64,000 nt of DNA from Astropecten irregularis. Taxonomy: Eukaryota; Echinodermata; Asteroidea; Paxillosida; Astropectinidae. The notes beneath the pieces are model-generated. The model was not told the DNA's origin. It ran no database searches and saw only the letters and a program-made list of their open reading frames with translations. Location: assembly GCA_963971285.1 (NCBI GenBank), contig OZ020251.1, forward strand, positions 1,798,001-1,862,000. Direction: 5' to 3'. The translations under genes were made by a program, and so were the position numbers. Positions 22,460 through 33,397 of this stretch are shown here, one piece after another. Each line of letters opens with the position of its first letter. Position 1 is the first letter of the stretch.

Positions 22460-24111
22460 GATCCCACTGTAGATCTTATTGATGTTCTTGCTTGTCATAA
22501 ATAATTGAACAGATTAAACTTATTTTCTATCAAAGCGCACTCGAATGAACTGTCTGTATTGTGTCGAGTTTGTAAACGTGTTTATTTCACCAAAGGCAGT
22601 TGGCCAATAACGCCACGACATCCTTTTTATTAGTTTTAACCCATGGGCTGCTATTGAAATGCCCCGAGACCAATTTCATGGAGATGATTAAGCACAAATT
22701 CCCTGAACATGAACATTTACCTCCCTGCTGAAAAGTTAGTCTAATGTGATAGACGCACTCGCGGTACAGCGAGCAAGCGTCTATCACAATGCGTGCAGAT
22801 TTCCTGATTAATTATGCAAACCAACCCAGCACTGACCTCTCTAAGTTTTGACCAATCAGGAGGCATCTACTATCATACCGTTTGGCGAACGCGTCTATCA
22901 CGAAGATAGCTGCGGACGCGTGAAAAATGACCAATCAGCATCCTCCGTCACGATCCTGACGGAACTTGTTCTCAAAACAGATCTGATTGGCTGATGTGCC
23001 ACGTTGCATAAAATTTGCATGCAGTGCATCAGACTTTCGTACGTAGTGACACGGAGTAGAATGAGTGATACTCGGACTACTGAAAAGTAGGATTACCATC
23101 TAAAATCATGTTCATATTTTGCTTATTGCGTTCAAGTTCCAGGCTTGCAACTTTTCCGCGGGAAACATGCTCTTGTGACGTATTGTATGTAACTACAAAG
23201 GGAATTGTCCAGCAACTTCTTTTTCTTAATTTAGTGAGGCTTTTTATTGAACAAAGTTAGGCTCCCGTGCCCCAGGTTCTACTTCTAAGCAGTTAAATCT
23301 TTCGAATACAGAATAGGTAGGGCCTATGGCAGATATGGAAATAACAAGAGCACAGAGGAGAGATAGTTACCTAAATACGGATCTTATTCAACCATTCACT
23401 CGCCCTTTTGAATGTTGAAGTTCAGACGAAGTTTAAGTCTTTGAAAGCCCGAGAACGATTCTATCTTGATGTTGACAGAAAACAGTCTGGTCGTTCGCTA
23501 AGAGATTTGGCGTTTAATACACTCGACTGGCTTTGTGTTGGTTATTCATTTGACTTGGATAAGACTTCATTGTCTTGGTTTATTTCTGTCCCGTGACCTG
23601 AAGGCTGCAGTCCTTGAAATAGTTAGATTCTAAAAGATTAATTTAAAATCTGGCGAGTAGGCTGACGTGTATCAAAGGAGGGAAAAGCCGCATGCACAGA
23701 CGAAAAATAGGACTATACCCCGATTTTGATAAACAGGGATTCTATTGTCGAACCGCTCAACAAAGTCTTTCGAATTCTGCTGATTAAAATGGAGGCTTTG
23801 TATTATTCCACGGGACGATCAAGAACGAAAAATTTAATTTTCTTTCGGAGATTTCACTATTGATTTTCACTATTGATCCCTCTTTCTCTCTCTTTCTTTT
23901 CGTTCGTCTTTTTACTATTTTTTTCCAAGATGAGGAGTACCTCTTTCCTTTTCATTTCCTTTTGAGTTTTTCGTATTACTTTTTATTTATTCATAGAGAT
24001 TGGAAGTCTTGAGACATAAAACCAGTAGGCGGGCAGTGAAGTGAATGCAGACATTCGTTAGGAAGCGACGCAGGTACACGTTTAACTGACAGAATCGCAC
24101 CGCCTTATATC
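22460..24111. other. Region upstream of the first GPCR
   Basis: No exon recognised. 22811-23020 has a cluster of CCAAT and octamer motifs (listed separately). 23874-23910 is CT-rich. The 62-codon frame at 23408 has no features of a real gene. Confidence 0.35.
22811..23020 (+). promoter_or_regulatory. Candidate promoter cluster: CCAAT boxes and octamer motifs
   Basis: Within 210 bp: an ATTATGCAAA octamer-like site (22811), ACCAATCAG twice (22851, 22930), the inverted form CTGATTGGCT (22983), CATAAAA as a weak TATA (23007) and the octamer ATTTGCAT (23013). Such clusters are typical of animal RNA polymerase II promoters. The nearest plus-strand gene is the GPCR 1.1 kb downstream; a 5' UTR intron would be needed to connect them. 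Inferred from motifs only. Confidence 0.35.
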
Positions 24112-25053
24112 ATGGAAGAGATTCTCGCTTTGCGCATTTTCAATGCCATCGTTGGTATAGTTGGCATTTTGGGCAATAGTCTGGTATGTCTGGTCATCTG
24201 GAGAGTCCCTGCCATGCAGACTCGTACCAATGCCTTCATCTTCCACCAGGCTGTGGTAGATTTCCTGGGCTCCACTGTGATTATTCTGTACAGTGAACTC
24301 CCAGAGCCTTACCCGCTACAGGACAATGCCGCTGGCTGGTTCCTTTGCCATATCTGGTTGTCTCATGGTGTGAAGTTTTCGGTCTTCGTTGCTTCAACGT
24401 TCAATCTCCTAGCAGTCACCCTGGAGAGGTACTTCGCAATCGTCTTTCCGTTCAAGTACCAGGCAGCGTTCTCCCGTCACCCTCGGCTCAAAGTCGGTTT
24501 AGCCATCACCATGTGCTGGATGATTGCCATCACGTCCACAGCTCAAGGTATAACCATCTTTGACATTCAGAAAGGCAGATGCGTTCCAATTATTGGATCG
24601 CAAACAATAGGAGTTTTGTCTATCTTCATGCAGTACATATTACCAGTTGCAGTAATGCTCTTCGCCTATATTCACACTAGCCTGGAGCTGAAGAGAGGAG
24701 CCGCCAGGGTGGGTCCAGGTGTCGGCCAAGCGGCAGGTATGGCGGCGTCCCTAAACCGAGCAAGACGAAACACCTTCAAAACCCTCTTGATCGTATTCAT
24801 CACATTCATGATCTGCTGGAGCCCAAATCAGCTTGTCTTTCTTCTTTACAACCTCGGCTATCCGATCGTATTAAATAGCTGGTATCATCTGATATCGGTA
24901 GCAATGGTAGCCACCAATTCCTGCTTGAATCCTGTCATTTACGCCTTCAAGTACCGTCAGTTTCGCAAGGGACTGCGCGGGATATTCTGTGGTAAGGTTG
25001 GGCCTACTTCTGAAGCCAGTGCAGTGACACAGGACACTAACAGTCATGCATAA
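24112..25053 (+). CDS. Class A (rhodopsin-like) GPCR, canonical, single exon
   Basis: Seven-transmembrane receptor of 313 aa, plasma membrane, signalling through G proteins; ligand unknown. All class A landmarks are present: GNSLV in TM1 (Asn22), Asp50 in TM2, Cys79 at the start of TM3 and Cys157 in ECL2 (the usual disulfide pair), ERY at 105-107, Trp136 in TM4, Pro178 in TM5, CWSP at 235-238, NPVIY at 273-277, and Cys293 as a possible palmitoylation site. The N terminus is very short (about 8 residues), without a signal peptide or sequon. TM positions favour the peptide/amine-like branch, but no specific receptor was recognised. The 3' flank is joined, from about 25155, to the end of a family 1 receptor that is not its own relative. 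The first ATG is in frame and needs no splicing. Confidence 0.88.
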   Translation: MEEILALRIFNAIVGIVGILGNSLVCLVIWRVPAMQTRTNAFIFHQAVVDFLGSTVIILYSELPEPYPLQDNAAGWFLCHIWLSHGVKFSVFVASTFNLLAVTLERYFAIVFPFKYQAAFSRHPRLKVGLAITMCWMIAITSTAQGITIFDIQKGRCVPIIGSQTIGVLSIFMQYILPVAVMLFAYIHTSLELKRGAARVGPGVGQAAGMAASLNRARRNTFKTLLIVFITFMICWSPNQLVFLLYNLGYPIVLNSWYHLISVAMVATNSCLNPVIYAFKYRQFRKGLRGIFCGKVGPTSEASAVTQDTNSHA

Positions 25054-25154
25054 AATTACATGATAATGACAATGAACACACAATGCACCGTCACACAATT
25101 AACTATCTACATAATGTCGTCAATGCTGTTCAACAAAGGAACATGGTGGCTCTA

Positions 25155-25490
25155 TTCAGTGCCTCGTCGGCAGAATGAAGATGGTCTTGAAATGCATACG
25201 ATTAACACTGAAGCACCGTAATTGGTAGCAATGAACTCATGTAAGCCATGGAAATTCATTGAAATGTTTTTAAAATGCATATCACGAAAATATATTGGAT
25301 AATGTCATGTTACAATATTGGTGTTCACCTTTTCCAGTAAGTAAATTAATGTCTTGTTTTTTTCTCTTGAATTTGTGCACGTTCCTATTGTAGGTAGTTT
25401 GTTCAGTATTGGAAATTTGGAATCCTACAGTAATTACCTCAACCCTCGATCCGGAGCTCTTGGTTTTTTTTAAGGAGGGATAATTAGACT
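25155..25490 (+). pseudogene. 3' remnant of a family 1 GPCR (last ~18 codons plus 3' UTR)
   Basis: CGTCGGCAGAATGAAGATGG to ACTGAAGCACCGTAA (about 25163-25221) encodes RQNEDGLEMHT and NTEAP followed by a stop. That is the same C terminus as the intact receptor ending at 34276. The following 270 bp match the 3' UTRs after 30907 and 34276 (GTGTTCACCTT, TGAATTTGTGCACGTT, CAACCCTCGATCCGGAGCTC). The rest of the gene is gone, so a former array member was truncated next to the unrelated receptor. Confidence 0.8.
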
Positions 25491-25714
25491 AATCTCGTAG
25501 GTCTACTTGTTTTCCTTTATTATTATTTTTTTAAACAAATTTATATTGATTCATGGGCAAATGTATCAAAAAGATACAATAACAGTCATCTTTGAATTTT
25601 CTACTCCCATACGATGCTTATACGTTTTTGAGAAAGCAGTGAAAAACCCTCACGTTTTTCCATCATAATCGTCAAATCTATTTACAGTCAGCCGTAGCGG
25701 ATAGCCGGTTGTAA

Positions 25715-26087
25715 TTTAAAGGTAGTATCATACTTTAGTAAGAAACCAAAGCAGAAATGTTCACAGATTTACGTATAACTTTCAGGGTATGAAGATGGTG
25801 CTGGTAGAAACATACCGTTAACATTGTTCCGCCTGAAATGGTGCTATGTATTTATCCAGAAATTAGTAAAACAACGACCGAAAATATTTTTGATCTTTTA
25901 AAAGATCAAAAATAAAAGAGAAAAGACTTAAGAAATACTGTGGCAGTTTTTCACTGTTTTCTCAAAAAGTGGGCAACGCATGGGACTGAATTTTTCACAG
26001 ATGGCTGTTACTGTATCTTCTTTGATATTTTTGCCCATGAATCTATATTTCTTTGACAAAAACCAAAGTATGATACTACCTTTAAAT
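25715..26087. mobile_element. MITE family B, copy 4
   Basis: TTTAAAGGTAGTATCATACT at the left and AGTATGATACTACCTTTAAA at the right are inverted; the central GATCTTTTAAAAGATC palindrome is present. One of the best-preserved copies. Confidence 0.8.
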
Positions 26088-26388
26088 AAAGTGCGCCCTC
26101 TCAGCGGGTATATACCAACTACGAGCTAGCCACAGTAGAGCAGCAGCCCAGACCATTTGATCAAACGAACGAGGTACCAATATCCGAACGTCATGATCAT
26201 GAGCCATTTATGGTGTAATGTATATCATACATAGATAAAGATGTCTGCCGGGGACCCACCTGCTCCACGTGCCCCCTGGGGGCCTCTTAAAGACCCAAAA
26301 TGTACAACGAACGAGGTACCCCTTGAAACCAATTTCAAATGAAGAGGTACATTTTGAGCACAGAATGGCCTATGCAAGACAAAAATAT

Positions 26389-28099
26389 CTGCTGCAAAAG
26401 GCCTGCCAGACGCCCCCATTATGACCTCTACCCATAGGCTTACATGTAAATTCTTAGCGCGTCAAATCAACCACAGATCCCCATGTGACCCTCTTAGAAT
26501 TGCTTGAAACTCTGTACAAATGTTCCACTTCGGCAAGAATGAACACAAACAAAAAATTAACTTCATAGTCCTTATCGTTTCCGAGAAACAGCCATTTGAA
26601 ATTTGCTCAAAACCCTACTTTTTTGTTTAAGCTCCGTCCCGGCCCTCGTTCGTTTGATCAAAATTGTTTGGCTGGCGCTCTATTACTTATTTCGAAGACA
26701 AAAGGCAAAGTTATATTGGAAGTGTCAATTGAAAAACTGTAGATCTGGGAAAGGTTTCATGTGAAATGTATACTAGTTGAAATTGTTTGCGTATAAGAAG
26801 AGAATCAGAAGCGGGCATTGGTTTACACGATCAAACGGAGGGGTACTATTTTTAATCTGGCACCGGTCAATCCGGACGTTTTAGGGGCATCTTTCTTTGA
26901 ATGTACTTTTCGGCAAAAAGTAATGGGTTAACCTATACAAAATTGAAAAGAAAATGAAAATTGAAGTTTTCACCTGTATTTTGCCGTATTGGTCAATTGC
27001 CTCAGAAACTTGTGAGTATTTCTAAAAATTTTGTTTTACGCCTAATTTTGCGTGGGAGCCTATGGGAAATTATTTAGTGGTCTGCACACTTGTATAGGCC
27101 TATACACTGAAAAAATCCTCACGCGCATTAGCAATGGTCCCATGAACACACCTATGCACGAAGCCTGGGAACTTGACCGAATTTTACTGGCTATGCCAAA
27201 CATAATCAATGACCGTTTCATGTCACAAGTCATGTTTGTCCACGTAGGCTCTACGGGCTTGCTTATAAGCGTGGCATGAGCCAGTCGTCTGGCATAGTCA
27301 GTGACATATGGTCAAGTTCCCAGCCTTCGTAATATGGTTTGTACACGGGCTCATTGCTAAAGCGCGTCAGGAAAAATCACAAGCGTATTGAGTCTACAAC
27401 AATTCTGTGCATGTTGGAACTGACATGCGACAAATTTGTTGAAATTGCAACCCCAAAAATATTCGTAAGAAGTACCACTGATTGCACTGAAGTACCACTT
27501 GTTCATCTTTGACATTACTGTGTAGACGTCTGGCATGTACTTGTATGTAATGTTTTGACTTGATTTCAGGCGTTTTTGAGGCGATCTGTTTATGATTTGT
27601 ATTAATTGCTTAGCGTGGGATAGTGCGATCAGGATGAAGTAAAACAATCGTTAAAAAGAGGTCTACCGGCCCAGTAAGTGCGACTACGTAACCTCATGCT
27701 ATTGTTCGTAGGACTTATGATGCCTTGCAGCCATACGTAGCCTGGGCTGCCCTTAACTCGAGTTACGATCGATCGTAGGGCTTCGTGAAATCAACCTTAC
27801 GTGTGAATCGCATAAAGATTTCCTTGAGTTAGTAAAGAAATGTGAAATTAGGATTCTAAGACTAAAACAGGACGAAGTTCAAAAGAATTTCGCCTACAAA
27901 ATACTTGAAGAACTCATTGCAGTGTTGTATGGATTAATTATAACTGGGATACTCAATCAAAAATATTACAAAATCTGACCAGTTGCCGCATTTCATTTAG
28001 CTGCTCGTCTCACACTACGAACAGTTTGACACGTTAAGAACTTACATGTGCGTAGAGGCCATATTTGGGGGTGTCTGGCAGGCCTTTTGCAGCAGGCAA
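26389..28099. repeat. Large ~1.7-kb inverted-repeat region with a central palindrome
   Basis: Outer arms: TCTGCTGCAAAAGGCCTGCC and CTTACATGTAAATTCTTA (26389-26467) face their complements at about 28015-28099. A separate central pair is inverted: GAAGCCTGGGAACTTGACCG at 27160-27180 against GGTCAAGTTCCCAGCCTTCG near 27312, with arms of roughly 130 bp. The intervening sequence has no convincing frame. A transposon remnant with sub-elements inside is likely; 27743-27806 belongs to the CCTACGATTGAT MITE. Confidence 0.5.
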
Positions 28100-28367
28100 T
28101 TTATATTTATATATCTAGATGAGACCTAGCCGTAGCTCTGGAAGCCCGTTTCGGATATAGATTTGGCCAACTCGTTGCAAATTCATGGTGGCGCACTAGT
28201 GAAACGCCCGTATTCGGCATTGAGATCAAAGTGTATTCTTGTTTTTGTATTAAAAAACTGGATACATCGCCAAAGTAAAAAACCGTTTGTTTCACCGCAG
28301 TAGATATTGTTGGCTTTCCTTGGTGGCTATGGAATATGAAAAAGGTTCACTTTGGTAACTTTCCTGG

Positions 28368-28604
28368 CGCCAATTTCATAAAACTGTTAAGCACAACAAT
28401 TTGCTAAGCATGACATTTCTGTCTTAATAAAAACAGGGTTAACAACCAAATTTCCACGTGTTGTGTATCACTTGTGATTGTTCTTTGGCTGTTGTTTGCT
28501 GACCATGAATATCAAATGGAATTTTCAATGGTGGTTTGTTTTATTGGGCGAGACATTTTTGTGCTAAGCAGATTTTTATGCTTAACAGTTTTATGAAATT
28601 AGCC
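28368..28604. mobile_element. MITE (CCAATTTCATAAAACTGTTA ends) with defined insertion site
   Basis: CCAATTTCATAAAACTGTTA then AGCA at the left is the near-exact complement of the right end. A CCTGG pentamer borders both sides (28363-28367 and 28605-28609). The paralogous segments at about 31270 and 34637 read TTTCCTGGCCAGTAGG without the element: an empty site. A degenerate copy lies near 60125-60245. Confidence 0.75.
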
Positions 28605-28609
28605 CCTGG

Positions 28610-29260
28610 GCAGTAGCCATTATTCCGTTTATGACAGCCATCACAGAGGCAACATTGAACCAGGCAGCTTAGCTATATACTCGTATTTCATTTTGGAAAA
28701 CGTAAATTCAGATTCACCTATTCGTAAATATTGTGAGTTCTTCACTTTGCAAAACGTATTCCTCAGGAATGATCCTCCTTACTGAAATTCGTCATACCAA
28801 TCCTCTCACTCAATTCTAAACATCACTCAAAACTCACTTATTTCGGTCTTTTGTTGTTTAGTTTTGTTAATTAACTTGTTTTGTTTTCCAGTCAGTGTAT
28901 ATTGTAATGTGTAAGAACGCTGTACAAATACCTTGATAATTATCATTATGAATGTGTATTATTAATAATAAAAACCGGCAGGTTCTCATTATAGGCATTC
29001 GTGTTAGCAGCTGTATATGGGAAGGCTAATTCACCATCTGTGGGCAGGTTTATACCAAAAAAGCGTTTACACGTAATTTGATTTATTATTTTTGTCCATA
29101 ATGTGAGGCTTGTGAGCATAATTATGAAGACTAGTTCCTTACTGTTGACAATTTTCGTTTATGTTGAGAACGATGGAAGGATGAACTGGGAAGAGCAAAA
29201 TATAATAACCAGAATTTGAAATGCTCTTTTTTAGTCAATAATCACAGCGATTAGAATTAT
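28610..29260 (+). repeat. Remnant of the family 1 duplication unit (3' flank)
   Basis: Matches the segments downstream of both intact family 1 genes: ACAGAGGCAACATTGAACC (28655 versus 31308 and 34678) and TAAAAACCGGCAGG (28971 versus 35122). It belongs with the 25155 remnant to a decayed first array member. No coding sequence remains. Confidence 0.7.
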
Positions 29261-29309
29261 TATTATCCCTGGTCATCGCCGGCTTCATTTACATTCCTGA
29301 AACAATCTC

Positions 29310-29559
29310 AGCTCCCTGGGGAGCCCCCTCCCCTCCCCGGCTGTCTGCATAGCGCACAAGGGCTAATCAAACCACAAAGCCATCTCTACCCTCACAGGTA
29401 CCCATTTACACCTAGGTGAAGAGGAGCAATATGTGACAAAGCGTCTTGCCCACGGACGCAATCACCACTAGCCCATGGCTGGATTCGAACCCACAATTTG
29501 TATATTGACTGACAATATATTGAGTGCGATACGCTAGACCACTATGCCACAGCACCCCA
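29310..29559 (-). mobile_element. tRNA-derived SINE, copy 2
   Basis: Reverse orientation of the 15752 SINE. The B box appears as GGATTCGAACC (minus strand GGTTCGAATCC); the A-box region TAGACCACTATGCCA lies near the right end. It was copied with the receptor unit (see 32675-32931). Confidence 0.75.
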
Positions 29560-29569
29560 CATTAGATTA

Positions 29570-29813
29570 TGCACGATCATCAGCAATGAATGGAATAACT
29601 CATTATGCTTTATTAAACAAAGGTTATACTGCTGCTCTTGGTGGAAATTAAAAACAGCAGGTACAATCCTTTACCAGTGGTCATAATTACGATCAGTTTT
29701 ATTGCCACGGCACTACTGTATTTGCATTGCGTTAATAACCTAGAGCACTGATGCAGGTAGTGCACACCACTCCATGCTCTCGTTAGAGAAACATCATCTT
29801 ACTGCAGAACTGG
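29570..29813 (+). promoter_or_regulatory. 5' region and UTR exon of family 1 GPCR gene 1
   Basis: CTTTATTAAACAAAGGTTAT to CTGCAGAACTG is nearly identical upstream of all three 5'-complete copies (also 32940-33185 and 39114-39321). It ends in a donor, AACTG|GTAAGT at 29813. The matching acceptor TTTTGGTTGTAG|ATCC lies at 30007, so a non-coding first exon and a ~194-bp intron are inferred. The transcription start is not visible. Confidence 0.5.
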
Positions 29814-30034
29814 TAAGTCTAAATGTTCGGATTCTTTTGTCATTGTTTTGTCATATTCTGATATAATGTACTCTATAGACAAGAATTGCCTTCTTCATTA
29901 TTTTTTACGGTTACTTCTTCTGTTGTTGTAGCGCACCTGTTGATGCTTGGAGCATTAATATCCAATGTTTGTTTCTCAGAATGTTGTCCATATTCTTTTG
30001 GTTGTAGATCCCAGTGTTGAATACTGCCTGCAGA

Positions 30035-30907
30035 ATGGAAGCACTTGCAACGGCCAAAATTGCCGTCCAAGTCACATGTGGTGTGGGAATATTCTGCAAT
30101 TTGGTTGTGATTTTAGTCTTCGCTTTGACGAGGAAACTTCGCATCAAGTATTACATCTTCGTTGTCAACCTCGTTCTCGCAGACTTGTCTATGCCAATTT
30201 GGTACGCGGTCTTCTTACAATTGAAGGAAAAGGCCTTCCTGTTTCTCCTGCGCACGGCGATGCTCGCATCGGAGTTCAGCATGTTAGCGGTTGCCATCAA
30301 CCGTCTCCTAGCTCTGACTAGATCACCGTCTAGCTACGAGGCCAAGGTGACTCGCAACCGCATGTTAGCAGTCTGTCTAGCCATATGGGCTGTATCTGCT
30401 GCCATCTGCTTCCCAATAACCCTTACTGGATCCCTAGTGTTGTACTTTATAAGGCCCACCATTATTTTGGGCATAATGGTTGCAACTGGTATTCTTTACC
30501 TCTTGGTGTTCCGTAAGATCGCCATGTTTACCGGGCCACTGGCATCTTCTCCTGGTATGAAAGAAACGGATGAACAGACTGGTACCCGTGTCCGCCAGAC
30601 ACGCCACTTAATGGTCTCATTTACCATTATCCTGGTATCCACCTTTATTTGTTGGTTGCCATTTTGCGTCATGAATTTTATCAGTTACATCCGCCGTGAT
30701 GACTTGGTGGCATTGCAGAGCGACGACTTCAGTCTGTATTTCAGGTATTCTGCACTTGGTGTGGTGCTGAGTACTATCGTCAACCCGTTCGTCTACTGGT
30801 GGCGTCTGGATGAGTTCAGACAGGGCCTCAACTGCTGCCGCTGCTTTGCTCGTCAGCAGAATGATGATGGTATTGAAATTCATACGGTTAACACTGAAGC
30901 ACCGTAA
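30035..30907 (+). CDS. Family 1 divergent class A GPCR, gene 1 (single coding exon)
   Basis: Seven-transmembrane receptor, 290 aa from the ATG at 30035 (seven in-frame codons upstream lack an ATG). Class A landmarks: Asn22 (TM1), LVLAD ending Asp50 (TM2), Trp118 (TM4), CWLP 206-209 (TM6), NPFVY 250-254 (TM7), and CC at 267-268 for likely palmitoylation. Departures: the E/DRY box is NRL (89-91), there is no cysteine at the TM3 start or in ECL2, ECL2 is only a few residues long, and TM5 lacks the usual proline. Loss of that disulfide, a short ECL2 and no TM5 proline are features of melanocortin/lipid-type (MECA) receptors, so a relation to that group is a hypothesis. A 5' UTR intron ends at 30007; a poly(A) signal is at 30968. 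3,363 bp separate its ATG from that of gene 2. Confidence 0.85.
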   Translation: MEALATAKIAVQVTCGVGIFCNLVVILVFALTRKLRIKYYIFVVNLVLADLSMPIWYAVFLQLKEKAFLFLLRTAMLASEFSMLAVAINRLLALTRSPSSYEAKVTRNRMLAVCLAIWAVSAAICFPITLTGSLVLYFIRPTIILGIMVATGILYLLVFRKIAMFTGPLASSPGMKETDEQTGTRVRQTRHLMVSFTIILVSTFICWLPFCVMNFISYIRRDDLVALQSDDFSLYFRYSALGVVLSTIVNPFVYWWRLDEFRQGLNCCRCFARQQNDDGIEIHTVNTEAP

Positions 30908-30967
30908 TTGGTTATCAATGAACTCATGTAAGCCATGAACATTCATTCAAATTCATTTAGTTTTCAA

Positions 30968-30973
30968 AATAAA
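30968..30973 (+). terminator. Polyadenylation signal AATAAA, family 1 gene 1
   Basis: AATAAA lies 61 bp after the stop codon, in sequence shared with gene 2 (AATAAA at 34336). Confidence 0.5.
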
Positions 30974-31554
30974 CCTTTGAAAATGTCATTTCACAATTGG
31001 TGTTCACTTTAACAGTAGGTTATAGTTTACATGTATTTTAATTCCTTTTTGTCTTGAATTTGTGCACGTTTCTATTGCGGGTAATTTTTAATTTGATTTT
31101 TGGTATCTTACAGCAATTAACTCAACCCTCCGGAGCTCACTTTTTTTCAAATGGGAGATAATTAAACCATTTATAAAGAGATATGGTGACAAACGTTTGT
31201 TTCATGACAGCACATTGTTCGTCATTCTGGGTGGCTCTTAAATTTAAAAAGTTCACTTTGGTAAGTTTCCTGGCCAGTAGGTGTCCTTCCGTTGATGGGA
31301 GCCATCACAAAGGCAACATTGAACCAGGCAGCTTAGCCATATACTCGTATTTCATCTGGAAAACCTAGAAATAACATAATTCTGTGGCATAACTAAAGAT
31401 AACGACAACATGTTCATGTAGGATATTACAAGCTCAATTGGGTAGGTAGATTAGATAGATAATTCTATTCTTCATTCTTCATTAATTCATTAAAATAAAA
31501 AAAAATTGGAATTTGTTTACCTGATATACAAGCTAAAAATATTTATAATTTAAT

Positions 31555-31672
31555 AAGACTACAAACTCAAAACTTATAATTACAAATGGGTATTAGGGAG
31601 ACACCTTGGCGTCTAAAAGTGGACATTAGGGAGACATCGGGACTTAGGGAGAATTTTCGATGTCTCCCTAAG
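31555..31672. repeat. ~118-bp insert with TTAGGGAGACAT inverted repeats
   Basis: Absent from the paralogous flank of gene 2, where AATATTTATAATTTAAGTACC is continuous (34899-34921). It holds TTAGGGAGACA twice and its complement TGTCTCCCTAA at the right end, so it can fold into a hairpin. It is either an insertion here or a deletion there. Confidence 0.5.
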
Positions 31673-31869
31673 GTACCAGCTACCTTTTAAAGACATATTT
31701 TTAATGTCTATATTTTAATAGAAGACAGAGAATGCTCTCAATATGAATATATGTCAATTTCAAGTTCGTTGGTTTGGAGGATGTTCAGAAATAGGTAAGT
31801 AAAGTTTGTGCAGGACCCTATGGGAAAGCCTCCCTTAGGTTCCATCCTCTGTTAATGTCATTATTAATT

Positions 31870-32100
31870 TAATAATAAAAACCGACAGGCTCTCTCATAG
31901 GCCTACGTGTTAGCAGCTGCATGGGATAGCTAATTCAGCAGATGGGCAGCGTATACATTTAAAAACAATTTATATTGTCCATAATGTGAGGCTTGTGAGC
32001 ATAATTTATGAAGAATGGTTCGTTACTGTTGAATATTTTCGTTTTTGTTGAAAACGACTGAAGGATGAATTGGGAAGAGCAAAATATACATGTAGCAGTA
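31870..32100 (+). repeat. Duplicated segment of the family 1 unit
   Basis: AATAAAAACCGACAGGCTCT to GGAAGAGCAAAATATA matches 28970-29205 and 35118-35335. It marks the boundary region between successive tandem units. Confidence 0.6.
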
Positions 32101-32674
32101 GAAAACAAGTCAAGAAAAAACACCCAATAGCCTGACCACAAAGTAGTTGACCAGTTTGAGGGACATGTAACTATGGATAGTCATCTTGGTTATCGGCTTA
32201 TGTATTGCTTAGCACAAATAAATGGGAACAACAGATTGAGCTCTTAACAGTTTCTTTTCATTTGTCTGTTTAAACATTTCGGATGTATTGTTAGACGAGT
32301 ACATGTAGGCCTAAGGCCTTCATTACGAAGAGCTAACAGAAACTTGAAGAGCTGAATATTATACAGTTCTTAAATTGTTCAAGAAGCTGGAGGGTAGTGA
32401 GTGTGTGAATTCCCCATGGCGTTGATGGCAATGCCCCCCAAAATTCCGTAGGGAGAAATTTTCGTTAGTGTGAAAGGACGATGTTCGAATCTCCACCGGT
32501 GAACCACCGTTGGATCCCATGGTGAATCCAAAGGTTCACTATTGGAAGCAGTTTGAAAGGGTTGTAAGATAAAAACCAGAATTTGAAACGCTCTATTTTT
32601 AGGCAATAATCACAGCGATTACAATTATTATTATCCCTGGTCATCGCCGGCTTCATTTACATTCCTGAAACAAT

Positions 32675-32931
32675 CTCAGCTCCCTGGGGAGCCCCCTCCC
32701 CTCCCCCGGCTGTCTGCAAAGCGCACAAGGGCTAATCAAACCACAAAGCCATCTCTACCCTCTCACATGTACCCATTTACACCTGGGTGAAGAGGAGCAA
32801 TATGTGACAAAGCGTCTTGCCCAAGGACGCAAGCACCACTAGCCCATGGCTGGATTCGAACCCACAAAGTTGTAGATTGACTGACAATATATTGAGTGCG
32901 ATACGCCAGACCACTATGCCTCAGCACCCCA
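32675..32931 (-). mobile_element. tRNA-derived SINE, copy 3
   Basis: Almost identical to 29310-29559, including both flanks, so it was carried along by the tandem duplication and is not an independent insertion. Confidence 0.75.
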
Positions 32932-33397
32932 CATTAGATTATGCACGATCATCAGCAATGAATGGAATAACTCATTATGCTTTATTAAACAAAGGTTATA
33001 CTGCTGCTCTTGGTGGAAATAAAAAAACAGCAGGTACAATCCTTTACCAGTGGTGATAATTACGATCAGTTTTATTGTCACGGCACTACTGTATTTGCAT
33101 TGCGTTAATAACCTAGAGCACTGATGCAGGTAGTGCACACCACTCCATGCTCTCGTTAGAGAAACATCATCTTACTGCAGAACTGGTAAGTCTAAATGTT
33201 CGGATTCTTTTGTCATTGTTTTGTCAAATTCTGATATAATGTACTCTATAGACAAGAATCGCCTTCTTCATTATAACGTCTTCTGTTGTTGTAGCGCACC
33301 TGTTGATGCTTGGAGCATTAATATCCAATTTTGGTTTCTCAGAATGTTGTCCATATTCTTTTGGTTGTAGATCCCACTGTTGAATACTGCCTGCAGA

